From positions 1-38,668 of the forward strand of contig DATIBC010000058.1 in assembly GCA_035457725.1 (NCBI GenBank): a DNA stretch of 38,668 nt, given 5' to 3'. Shown here in pieces: positions 31,898-38,668 of the stretch. The stretch comes from DATFES01 sp035457725. GTDB taxonomy: Bacteria; Pseudomonadota; Alphaproteobacteria; CACIAM-22H2. The translations under genes and the position numbers were made by a program. Under the pieces are notes generated by a model. The model saw only the letters and a list, made by a program, of their open reading frames with translations, searched no databases and was not told the DNA's origin. Each line of letters begins with the position of its first letter. Position 1 is the first letter of the stretch.

Positions 31898-33226
31898 TCA
31901 ACGATACAGATCGGCCCGCGTCGGCGGCAAGCCGGAAGCATCGATTCCGCGTTTCGAGGCGAGCGTCTGGAATATGCCGGCGCCGCCGCGCTCGAAGGTG
32001 AGCGCGCAGCCGGCGAGGTAAAGCAGCCACAGCCGCGTGCGCGCGGCGCCCACCTCGCGCTCGGCCGCCTCTCGATTGGCGGCGAGCCGTTCGCACCACA
32101 GGGCGCAGGTTCGCGCATAGTGCTCGCGCCATCCCTCGACATCGTGAATCTCGAAGCCATGCCGCTCGAGATTGGTGAGCGAAAGCCCGATGTAATCGAG
32201 CTCGCCGCCGGGAAAGACATAGCGCGTCAGCGCGGCGTACTCGCTGCGCTTGCGGCGAAACCGCCTCATGTCGCGCTTTGCCCGGCGGGCGATCGCGTGA
32301 TTGAGCAGCAGGCCGCGCGGGCGCAACAGCGCGTGCATCTTGGCGAAGTAGGCGTTGTGATTGTCGAGACCGACATGTTCGAACATGCCGATCGAGGCGA
32401 TTTTGTCGAAAGTCCCATCGATATCGCGATAATCCCTGAGTTCGACCGTGACCCGGTCACGGAGGCCGAGCTCGGCCACCTTCTCCTTGGCGAAAGCGAG
32501 CTGCGCCTGCGACAAGGTGATGCCGTGCGCGATGACGCCGTAACGCCGTGCGGCATGGCAGACGAGTCCGCCCCAGCCGCAGCCGATGTCGAGCAGTCGC
32601 TCGCCCGGGGCCAAGCGGAGCTTGCGACATATCATGTCGAGCTTGGCGAGCTGCGCTTCCTCGAGCGATGCATCCCAGCGCGGAAAATAAGCGCAGGAAT
32701 ATTGCATCTCGGGATCGAGGAACAGCGCGTAAAAGGCGTTCGAGAGGTCGTAATGGAACTGGATCAGCGCCGCGTTGTCGCGCCCGGCGGCCTCGCGATC
32801 GGCGATCGGGCCTTGAAAGGCGTGATCGCCGCCGGCCGTCCCGGGCGTGAATAGAAATGGCCACAGCGAGGCGGCGACGAGCCGCTTGTCGAGGCGGCGC
32901 AGAAGTCCCTTCGAGCTTATCGAGCCGCGGCGACGCGCGACGTCGAGGAGCGTGCCGCGCTCGATCTCGAGCTCGCCGGCGGCGACGAGCTCGATCAACG
33001 TCGTCAGTCGCGGCCGCCGCACCAGGCGGGCGACGGCGCCCGGCGATCGCACGGCGAGCACCGGGCTTCCGGGCGTGATCGTGCCGAGCGGCAATATCTC
33101 TCCGGTCCAAAGCCGTACCGAAAGATCGGCCTGAAGGATCTCGCCGATATGCGCGAGTAGGCGGCGCGCGGCGTCGGCCAACCGTTTGTCCCGTCGGCTC
33201 GTCGCGATCAGCGCGTCATGATTCAT
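31898..33226 (-). CDS. cfa: cyclopropane-fatty-acyl-phospholipid synthase-family methyltransferase
   Basis: A 442-residue SAM-dependent enzyme. Residues 1-130 are the N-terminal domain that lies on the membrane. The catalytic part has IQFHYDLSNAFYALFLD (155-171) and QYSCAYF (175-181), the SAM motif LLDIGCGWGG (211-220), then SIGMFEHVGLDNHNAYF, which carries the active-site Glu and His. Members add a methylene group from SAM to unsaturated fatty acids in phospholipids, or methylate fatty acids. The C-terminus WLLYLAGCALTFERGGAGIFQ is typical. ATG 33226 is the only good start. It stands alone, convergent with the nitroreductase gene. Several homologues per genome are normal in alphaproteobacteria, so the precise product is uncertain. 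Confidence 0.92.
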   Translation of the reverse strand: MNHDALIATSRRDKRLADAARRLLAHIGEILQADLSVRLWTGEILPLGTITPGSPVLAVRSPGAVARLVRRPRLTTLIELVAAGELEIERGTLLDVARRRGSISSKGLLRRLDKRLVAASLWPFLFTPGTAGGDHAFQGPIADREAAGRDNAALIQFHYDLSNAFYALFLDPEMQYSCAYFPRWDASLEEAQLAKLDMICRKLRLAPGERLLDIGCGWGGLVCHAARRYGVIAHGITLSQAQLAFAKEKVAELGLRDRVTVELRDYRDIDGTFDKIASIGMFEHVGLDNHNAYFAKMHALLRPRGLLLNHAIARRAKRDMRRFRRKRSEYAALTRYVFPGGELDYIGLSLTNLERHGFEIHDVEGWREHYARTCALWCERLAANREAAEREVGAARTRLWLLYLAGCALTFERGGAGIFQTLASKRGIDASGLPPTRADLYR

Positions 33227-33387
33227 GGATCAAACCTCGCCCCCAGGGCGCTGCGCCAACATCGCATGGCGGCCGCGCGATATTGGATCGACAGCCTCGC
33301 AATTCGCAATGGCCGTATCGCCGGCGAAGCCTCGACACGGCGCGAGCGATCCGCTACCTCTACATCGCCAACCGGCGGGGGTGATTC

Positions 33388-34161
33388 GTGGCCACGACCG
33401 TCGCTTTGATCACTGGCGGAGCCCAAGGACTCGGCGCCGCAAGCGCGCTTGCACTGGCCGGGCGTGGCTGCACCGTCGCCGTGGCCGATGTCAACGCCGA
33501 CGGCGCCGAGCAAGTCGCGGCGCGTTGCCGCGTGGCCGCTCCATCCTCCTTCGCGCTGGTGATCGACCTGCGCTCGGCTGATGGGCCGCAGCGGATGGTC
33601 GCGGAAACCGCGCGTCGCGCCGGCTCGATTGACGTCTTGATCAATTGCGCCGCGGCGGCGCCGGCGGAGGCTTTTTTGGACATGAGCGCCGAGGCATGGG
33701 AGGCCGCGCTGCTGGTTAACGTGCGCGCGGTGGCATTGGCGATGGCGGCGGCCGGCCGTGAAATGGCGCGGCGGAAGTCGGGACGAATCATCAACGTGAC
33801 CTCGGCCGCAGCGCGCATGGCGCTTCCCAACTACGCTGCCTATGCGGCGAGCAAGGCAGCGGTCGATTCGTTGTCGCGCTCGGGCGCCGTCGCCTTGGCG
33901 CCGCATGGGATACAGGTCAACAGCCTGTCGCCCGGCATGATGGATACGCCGCTCCAGCAGCGGACCGAGGAGATCTTTTGCGCGCTCGAGAATCGCGGCG
34001 ATCTTGAGCAGTTCCGGCGTGAACGAACGGCGCGCATTCCACTCGGACGGCGCAGCGATCCCGAGGAGATGGCGGCCGCGGTCGTCTGGCTGGCGCTCGA
34101 TGCGCCCGCCTACATGACCGCCGAGCGGCTCAACGTCAGCGGCGGTCTCGATAAGGACTGA
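33388..34161 (+). CDS. SDR-family oxidoreductase, first gene of transketolase operon
   Basis: A 257-residue classical SDR with all catalytic parts: nucleotide motif TGGAQGLG (9-16), NCAA near 86-89, Ser139, Tyr152 and Lys156 (YAASK). The C-terminal AERLNVSGG matches the usual GG-type end. The start is GTG 33388, preceded by GGGGGTG. It probably oxidises or reduces a hydroxyl/keto group of a sugar or sugar acid with NAD(P). The transketolase N-subunit gene starts directly after its stop codon, showing operon structure. Unlike the SDR at 663-1421, its active site is intact. Confidence 0.93.
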   Translation: MATTVALITGGAQGLGAASALALAGRGCTVAVADVNADGAEQVAARCRVAAPSSFALVIDLRSADGPQRMVAETARRAGSIDVLINCAAAAPAEAFLDMSAEAWEAALLVNVRAVALAMAAAGREMARRKSGRIINVTSAAARMALPNYAAYAASKAAVDSLSRSGAVALAPHGIQVNSLSPGMMDTPLQQRTEEIFCALENRGDLEQFRRERTARIPLGRRSDPEEMAAAVVWLALDAPAYMTAERLNVSGGLDKD

Positions 34162-35007
34162 GTGGTGAACGGGCGCAACCACCCTCCCGACCGCGCCGAT
34201 CTGGCTTGGCTCAAGGCGAAAGCCAAAAACCTGCGCCGCCACATGGTGGCTATGGCGGCTGGGCGCGGCCAGGGCTATCTCGGCCAAGGGCTCGGCATGG
34301 CTGATATCCTTGCCGCCCTTTACTTCCACGAGATGCGGACCGATCCCGCCGCGCCGCGTTGGCGCGAGCGCGATCGCTTCGTGCTGTCGACCGGACACTA
34401 TTCGATCGCGCTGTGGGCGGCGCTGGCCGAGGTCGGAGTCATACCGTTGGCCGAGCTTCCGACCTACGGTGCGGACCGAAGCCGGCTCGACATGAGCACG
34501 CTCGATTCCACGCCGGGAGTAGAGGTGATCGGCGGCTCGCTTGGCCATGGGCTTGGACAAGCCGTCGGAATGGCGCTCGGAGTCCGGCTCGACGGCCTGG
34601 GCGCGCGGATCTTCTGCGAGCTCTCCGATGGCGAGCTTCAGGAAGGCTCGACATGGGAGGCCGCGATCGCGGCCGCATCGTTCAAGCTGGACAACCTTGT
34701 GGCCATCGTCGACTGCAACGGCATACAGGCGGACGGGCGGATCGTCGTCGATATCGAGCCGATCGCCGAAAAATGGCGCGCGTTCGGTTGGGCGACGCAA
34801 GAGATCGACGGCAACGATATGGCTAGCATCGTCCGGGCGTTCGAACGCGCGCGCGACGCCGACCGCCGCCCCAAGGCGATCGTCGCGCGGACGCTTCCGG
34901 GAAAAGGCGTGCCGATGCTGGAGCGCCGCGAGAAGGCGCATTTTCTCAGCATCGGCCCCGACGAGGCCGAAGCCGTAAAGCGCGAACTGGAGGAAAGCGG
35001 TGACTAA
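34162..35007 (+). CDS. transketolase, N-terminal (ThDP pyrophosphate-binding) subunit
   Basis: A 281-residue half-transketolase. The family blocks are ILAALYFHEM, DRFVLSTGHYSIALWAALAE, GSLGHGLGQAVGMALG and the thiamine-diphosphate motif SDGELQEG...VAIVDCN (155-186), where the first Gly of the usual GDG is Ser155. The start is GTG 34162 or GTG 34165, immediately after the SDR stop. It needs the C-terminal subunit encoded next, which overlaps it by 8 bases. Split transketolases of this kind often belong to catabolic operons for rare sugars rather than the pentose phosphate pathway. Confidence 0.94.
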   Translation: MVNGRNHPPDRADLAWLKAKAKNLRRHMVAMAAGRGQGYLGQGLGMADILAALYFHEMRTDPAAPRWRERDRFVLSTGHYSIALWAALAEVGVIPLAELPTYGADRSRLDMSTLDSTPGVEVIGGSLGHGLGQAVGMALGVRLDGLGARIFCELSDGELQEGSTWEAAIAAASFKLDNLVAIVDCNGIQADGRIVVDIEPIAEKWRAFGWATQEIDGNDMASIVRAFERARDADRRPKAIVARTLPGKGVPMLERREKAHFLSIGPDEAEAVKRELEESGD

Positions 35008-36004
35008 CCCGGCTTCCATTTCCGGCCGCACGCTCGGCATGGGCGTCGACGTCGCGCTCGAAGGCCGCCCGTCGGTCGCCGCGCCGTTCGGCCACGCCTT
35101 GCGGTTGCTGGCCACGGAGGACGCGCGCATCGTCGGCCTTACCGCCGATCTCGGCAAATACACCGACATCCTGCCGTTCGCCGAGGCGTTCCCCGATCGT
35201 TACTTCAATGTCGGCATGGCGGAGCAGAACCTGATTGCGGTCGCCGCGGGACTCGCGCGTAGCGGAAAGATTCCCTTCGTAACGACCTACGGAGTGTTCG
35301 CCACCCGCCGCGCCTACGATTTCATCGCCATCGCCTGCGCCCACAGCGCGATGCCGGTTAAGATATTCGCCGGTTTGCCCGGCCTCACGACCGGCTATGG
35401 CGGAACGCATCAGGCGATCGAGGATCTTGCCTTGATGGCGGCCGTCCCAGGTCTGGCGGTGATGGACCCGTGCGACGCCACCGAGCTGACGTCCGCGGTG
35501 CGCATCGCCCTTGCGCACGACGGCCCGATTTATGTCCGCCTGCAACGCGGCAACGTGCCCGTGGTCTTCGATGCGGCGTCGCACTCTCTTTCGTTTGGTC
35601 GCGCGATGGCGCTTCGCGAAGGGAAGGATATCGGCATCATCTCGACTGGGTTGATGACGGAACGCGCGCTCGACGCCGCGACGGCACTGGCGGGCGAAGG
35701 CCTCGCGGCCGGCGTTTTGCATGTGCCGTTCCTCAAACCGATCGACGAAGGGGCGATCGCGTTGTTTGGAGCATCAACCGAACGGCTTGCGGTGGCCGAG
35801 AATCATCTCGCCCATGGAGGCCTCGCCACCCGCGTCGTCGAGACGCTCTATGCGGCCGGCGTGTCGCGCCCGCTCATCCGTATTGGGCTTCCAGATCGCT
35901 TCATCGAATGCGGGTCGACGGCGTATCTGCAGGACAAATACGGCCTGTCGACGCCGCGCATGTTCGAGCGTATCCGCGATTTCGTCCGCACGGGCGCATC
36001 ATGA
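35000..36004 (+). CDS. transketolase, C-terminal subunit
   Basis: A 334-residue partner of the preceding gene. It has the pyrimidine-binding domain with the catalytic glutamate in FNVGMAEQNLIAVAAGLA (Glu75), then TTYGVFATRRAYDFI and GYGGTHQAIEDLALM, and a C-terminal transketolase domain (GIISTGLMTERALDAA, AVAENHLAHGGL). GTG 35000 overlaps the upstream stop by 8 bases and is preceded by GGAGGAAAG, a very strong site that should ensure equal amounts of both subunits. The next gene starts at ATGA over its stop. Confidence 0.94.
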   Translation: MTNPASISGRTLGMGVDVALEGRPSVAAPFGHALRLLATEDARIVGLTADLGKYTDILPFAEAFPDRYFNVGMAEQNLIAVAAGLARSGKIPFVTTYGVFATRRAYDFIAIACAHSAMPVKIFAGLPGLTTGYGGTHQAIEDLALMAAVPGLAVMDPCDATELTSAVRIALAHDGPIYVRLQRGNVPVVFDAASHSLSFGRAMALREGKDIGIISTGLMTERALDAATALAGEGLAAGVLHVPFLKPIDEGAIALFGASTERLAVAENHLAHGGLATRVVETLYAAGVSRPLIRIGLPDRFIECGSTAYLQDKYGLSTPRMFERIRDFVRTGAS

Positions 36005-37170
36005 CGACACCGCGCAAGGACTGCCGAATCACGCGCATCGACGCCTACGTGGTCGGTGCGCGTTGGTGCAACTGGGTATTCGCCCACGTCTTCACCGACG
36101 ACGGGATCGAGGGCATCGGCGAGGGAAGCTGCGAGTTTCAGCCACACGCCGTCGTCGCCGTAATCGAGCAACTGGCGCGGCGGGTCGTCATCGGGCAATC
36201 GGCGTTCCAGATCGAAAAGTTGTGGCAGGAGATGTTCCGCAACGAATTCGCGCGCGGCGGGCCGATTCTCAATTCCGGCATCGGGGCGATCGAAATGGCG
36301 ATGTGGGATATCGTCGGCCAGGCGCTCGGGCGGCCGGTCTATGATCTCCTGGGCGGGCGGATTTACGAGCGCCTTCCCGCTTATGCCAATGCCTGGTACG
36401 GCGCCGGCGCCTCGCGCGAGGAGATCGCGGCGGCGGCGCGCCAAGTCGCGCGAAAAGGCTACCGCGGGCTCAAATTCGACCCGTTCGCCGACGCCGGCCG
36501 CGATCCGCCGGCCAACGCGATTCGCGCGGCGATCGAATTGGTGGCGGCAGTGCGCGACGCCGTCGGCCCGGATATCGAGGTGCTGATCGACGCGCACGGA
36601 CGGTTCAGCCCGGGCACGGCGATCCGCATCGCGCGCGACCTCGAGCCGCTCGACGTATATTGGTTCGAGGAGCCGACCGATCCCGAAAACGTTCAAGCGT
36701 TGCAGAAGATCGGCCGGGCGATGCGCCTGCGGCTCGCCACCGGCGAACGCTGCTATACCAAGTATCACCTGCAAGCGCTGCTCGCCACCAACGACATCGG
36801 CGTCCTGCAGCCCGATATCATTCACGTCGGCGGAATTCTCGAGGCCAAGAAGATCGCTGCGATCGCCGACGCACAGTATGTCCCGGTGTCGTATCACAAT
36901 CCATTCGGGCCGGTCGCCACGGCGGCGGCGATCCAGCTCGATTCGTGCACGACGAATTTCATCATGCAGGAGAGTTTCTGCGAGTGGACGCCGGAATGGC
37001 GCTTCGACCTGCTCGAGCATCCGCCGCGCCCCATCGACGGCCATTACGCGATTCCGATCCGGCCGGGGCTCGGCGTCGGCCGTTTTCGGCCGGAGGCGGC
37101 GCGCGCGCATCCGTTCGACCCGGACGCCTTCCTGCCGATGTGGAAAGAGAACTGGCGGCAGCGATTTTAA
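36001..37170 (+). CDS. mandelate racemase/galactonate dehydratase-family enzyme
   Basis: A 389-residue enolase-superfamily protein. The capping domain is at the N-terminus. In the barrel, Lys158-x-Asp160 (GLKFDPF) occupies the first catalytic site. The metal ligands are Asp197 (IDAHGRF), Glu223 (WFEEP) and Glu249 (TGERCYT). Asp272 (LQPDIIHVGG) and His299 (SYHNPFGPV) form the His-Asp pair typical of sugar-acid dehydratases and mandelate racemase. Members remove water from acid sugars to give 2-keto-3-deoxy acids. ATG 36001 overlaps the transketolase C-subunit stop as ATGA, so it is the fourth gene of one operon. The substrate is likely a sugar acid but cannot be named. Confidence 0.93.
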   Translation: MTTPRKDCRITRIDAYVVGARWCNWVFAHVFTDDGIEGIGEGSCEFQPHAVVAVIEQLARRVVIGQSAFQIEKLWQEMFRNEFARGGPILNSGIGAIEMAMWDIVGQALGRPVYDLLGGRIYERLPAYANAWYGAGASREEIAAAARQVARKGYRGLKFDPFADAGRDPPANAIRAAIELVAAVRDAVGPDIEVLIDAHGRFSPGTAIRIARDLEPLDVYWFEEPTDPENVQALQKIGRAMRLRLATGERCYTKYHLQALLATNDIGVLQPDIIHVGGILEAKKIAAIADAQYVPVSYHNPFGPVATAAAIQLDSCTTNFIMQESFCEWTPEWRFDLLEHPPRPIDGHYAIPIRPGLGVGRFRPEAARAHPFDPDAFLPMWKENWRQRF

Positions 37171-37187
37171 GTGGCGGCGCCAGCCAC
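37171..37187. terminator. weak inverted repeat between convergent genes
   Basis: GTGGC (37171-37175) and GCCAC (37183-37187) pair around a 7-base loop directly after the dehydratase stop. It lies in the 25-base gap between convergent genes and could serve both strands. The stem is short and lacks T-runs. Confidence 0.25.
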
Positions 37188-37195
37188 GGCCGTCA

Positions 37196-38485
37196 CTACT
37201 CGCGTTTGCCGAGCAGCTGATAGAGAATGATGGCGCCAAAAGTGGCGGTGCCGATCCCGGCCAGCGTGAATCCGCCGAGATTGAGCCCCAGATTTCCGGC
37301 ACCCAAAATCAACGTCGCGCCGACCGTCACGAGGTTGCGTGCGTCGGAGAAATCGACCTTATTCTCGACCCAGATTCGGCCGGCAGTGGCGGCGATCAGG
37401 CCGAACAGGACGATCGACAGGCCGCCAATCACCGGGCCAGGGATGGTTTGCACGAGCGCGCCGAACTTGGGCGACAGGCCAAGCAGAATCGCAACCAGCG
37501 ACGCGATGACGAAGACCAGCGTCGAATAGATCTTGGTCACGGCCATCACGCCGATGTTCTCGGCATACGTAGTCACGCCGGTGCCGCCGCCCGACGCGGC
37601 GACCATCGTTGCGACGCCATCGCCGAGAAAGGCACGGCCGAGGTACTTGTCCATGTCGCGGCCCGTCATGACGCCAACCGCCTTGATGTGTCCGAGGTTC
37701 TCGGCGACGAGAATGATGGCCACCGGAGCGATCAGCACCATCGCGTCGAGCGTAAAGACCGGCGCGGTGAAATTCGGCATTCCGAACCATGGCGCGGCGG
37801 CGAGGCTCGAAAATTCGACCGGCTTGCCGAGCCCAAGCCCGTTGGTCACAGCCACATAAACGACATAGCCGATGATACCGCCGAGCAGAACCGGCAGCCG
37901 ACCGAACGTGCCTGGCGCGAATACGGCGATGGCGCCGACGGCAAGCACGGTCGCCAGCGCGATCCAGGTGTCGAACGCGCTGCCGCTGACGCTGCCCACC
38001 GCGACCGGGGCCAGATTGAGGCCGATCACCGCCACGACCGCGCCGGTCACCACCGGCGGCATCAGCCGCTCGACCCAGCGATAGCCGGCATAGATGACCG
38101 CCAATCCAATCAGCGCGTAGAGTGCCCCGGCGGCGGCGATGCCGCCAAGCGCGACGCCGAGATTGGGGTTAGCTCCCTTGCCGCTATACGCCGTCGCCGC
38201 GATGACCACGCCGATAAAGGAAAAACTCGATCCGAGATAGCTCGGCACGCGCCCGCCGACAATGACGAAAAAAATGAGCGTGCCGATGCCGGAGAAAAGG
38301 ATCGCCACGTTGGCGTCGAAGCCCATCAAGATCGGCGCCAACACCGTCGCCCCGAACATGGCGACCACGTGCTGAAGGCCGACCACGATCGTCGGCCCCC
38401 ACGGCAGCCGCTCTTCTGGGGCGATGACGCCCTCGTGCTTGACCCGCCAGCTGGTCAGCACACCGCCTTCGTTATCGGTTGCCAT
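37196..38485 (-). CDS. uracil/xanthine permease (NCS2, UraA/RutG-like)
   Basis: A 429-residue nucleobase:cation symporter-2 protein with about 14 membrane segments. The first half has LPWGPTIVVGLQHVVAMFGATVLAP, given here in part, the usual QH motif of helix 1. In the second half AENLGHIKAVG and GTGVTTYAENIGVMAVTKIYS carry the conserved Glu residues that bind the nucleobase. The pattern is closest to UraA and RutG uracil permeases, but xanthine cannot be excluded. ATG 38485 has GGATGGGG upstream. It is convergent with the dehydratase gene and not obviously tied to it. A cytosolic pyrimidine-use operon is not visible here. Confidence 0.92.
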   Translation of the reverse strand: MATDNEGGVLTSWRVKHEGVIAPEERLPWGPTIVVGLQHVVAMFGATVLAPILMGFDANVAILFSGIGTLIFFVIVGGRVPSYLGSSFSFIGVVIAATAYSGKGANPNLGVALGGIAAAGALYALIGLAVIYAGYRWVERLMPPVVTGAVVAVIGLNLAPVAVGSVSGSAFDTWIALATVLAVGAIAVFAPGTFGRLPVLLGGIIGYVVYVAVTNGLGLGKPVEFSSLAAAPWFGMPNFTAPVFTLDAMVLIAPVAIILVAENLGHIKAVGVMTGRDMDKYLGRAFLGDGVATMVAASGGGTGVTTYAENIGVMAVTKIYSTLVFVIASLVAILLGLSPKFGALVQTIPGPVIGGLSIVLFGLIAATAGRIWVENKVDFSDARNLVTVGATLILGAGNLGLNLGGFTLAGIGTATFGAIILYQLLGKRE

Positions 38486-38574
38486 TGGAACCCCATCCTA
38501 TCTATTTATGGTTGCGTGATCGAGCGGCAGCATACCGCGATTTTGTCGCCAGCGCAGCGATCCTTCCGACGGTC

Positions 38575-38668
38575 TCAGATTCTCTGCCAAATGTGCCCCT
38601 CGCTTTCGAGGCGGGCCTTCTCGACGCCGAAGAAATCGCGACGCGAGACGATGCCGACCAGTCGCCCC
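38575..38668 (-). CDS. CBS-domain protein, C-terminal fragment
   Basis: The last 31 codons of a gene running in from the right edge. The reading GRLVGIVSRRDFFGVEKA matches the final strand and helix of a CBS domain (G-x-x-V-G-I-V-S-R-R-D), followed by a short tail ending QRI and a TGA stop at 38575. Nothing upstream is visible, so the full protein could be a stand-alone CBS protein or a larger enzyme or channel. It lies 89 bases before the permease start on the same strand. Confidence 0.6.
   Translation of the reverse strand, partial: GRLVGIVSRRDFFGVEKARLESEGHIWQRI

Noticed and set aside
31889..31900. Perfect palindrome TGATCGCGATCA across the nitroreductase stop
   Set aside because: Short and lying over the stop codon in a 6-base convergent gap. 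It is likely a chance GATC/CGCG motif; no hairpin with a loop can form well.
33223..35169. 648-residue open frame on the minus strand
   Set aside because: It covers the SDR and transketolase genes in antisense; its composition is Arg/Asp/His-rich and nothing family-like is seen.
35848..37302. 484-residue open frame on the minus strand
   Set aside because: Antisense to the enolase-superfamily gene, whose metal ligands and start are clear.

Overview
The window is a high-GC bacterial chromosome segment with compact operons and long spurious antisense frames. The gene content points to an alphaproteobacterium, probably of the Hyphomicrobiales or a close order: an IalB-like protein, PRC-barrel and glycine-zipper envelope proteins, a DUF3141-pta-ackA-fabI operon, a tripartite tricarboxylate (TTT) transporter, and a branched-chain-type ABC system with a fused LivM-LivG. 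The lineage is inferred from gene families only. No rRNA, tRNA, CRISPR array, insertion sequence or prophage was seen.

Layout. (1) 1-8403: a divergent catabolic locus. Leftward are an Asp/Glu-racemase-family protein, an SDR without the catalytic tyrosine, and an aspartate dehydrogenase cut by the window edge. Rightward are the two subunits of aconitase X (the cis-3-hydroxyproline dehydratase family), a DadA-like FAD amino-acid oxidase, and a complete TTT transporter (receptor, TctB, TctA). Together they look like uptake and breakdown of an unusual amino acid. (2) 8504-11456: a ClC-CBS protein lacking the gating glutamate, an IalB-like protein, and a convergent, overlapping ECF sigma factor. 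(3) 11673-15493: three leftward genes for exported products, with hairpins after each: a DUF3426-like lipoprotein, a small Ser/Ala-rich secreted protein, and a 737-residue Gly/Ala/Ser/Asn protein built on a 35-residue repeat. (4) 16109-18348: a rightward run of small envelope or stress-type genes, including a 49-residue membrane peptide, ending in a protein with a nuclease-like fold and a degenerate active site.

(5) 18466-24282: a near-perfect Fnr/FixK box placed about 41.5 bases before the expected start of transcription drives DUF3141 (a PHA-synthase-like alpha/beta hydrolase with Cys-Asp-His), an unknown 144-residue protein, phosphate acyltransferase, acetate kinase and FabI. This reads as a low-oxygen acyl-CoA/acetate module. 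(6) 24311-31112: a leftward operon with substrate-binding protein, LivH, LivM-LivG fusion, LivF, an extradiol-dioxygenase-family protein and a MetE-like zinc methyltransferase, probably importing and degrading an aromatic or methylated compound. (7) 31322-33226: a nitroreductase converging on a cyclopropane-fatty-acid-synthase-family methyltransferase. (8) 33388-37170: a tightly coupled operon of SDR, split transketolase and a mandelate-racemase-family sugar-acid dehydratase. (9) 37196-38668: a uracil/xanthine-type permease and the C-terminus of a CBS-domain protein.

All starts were chosen by ribosome-binding site, family N-terminus and gene spacing. Family assignments rest on motif recognition, not on database searches.
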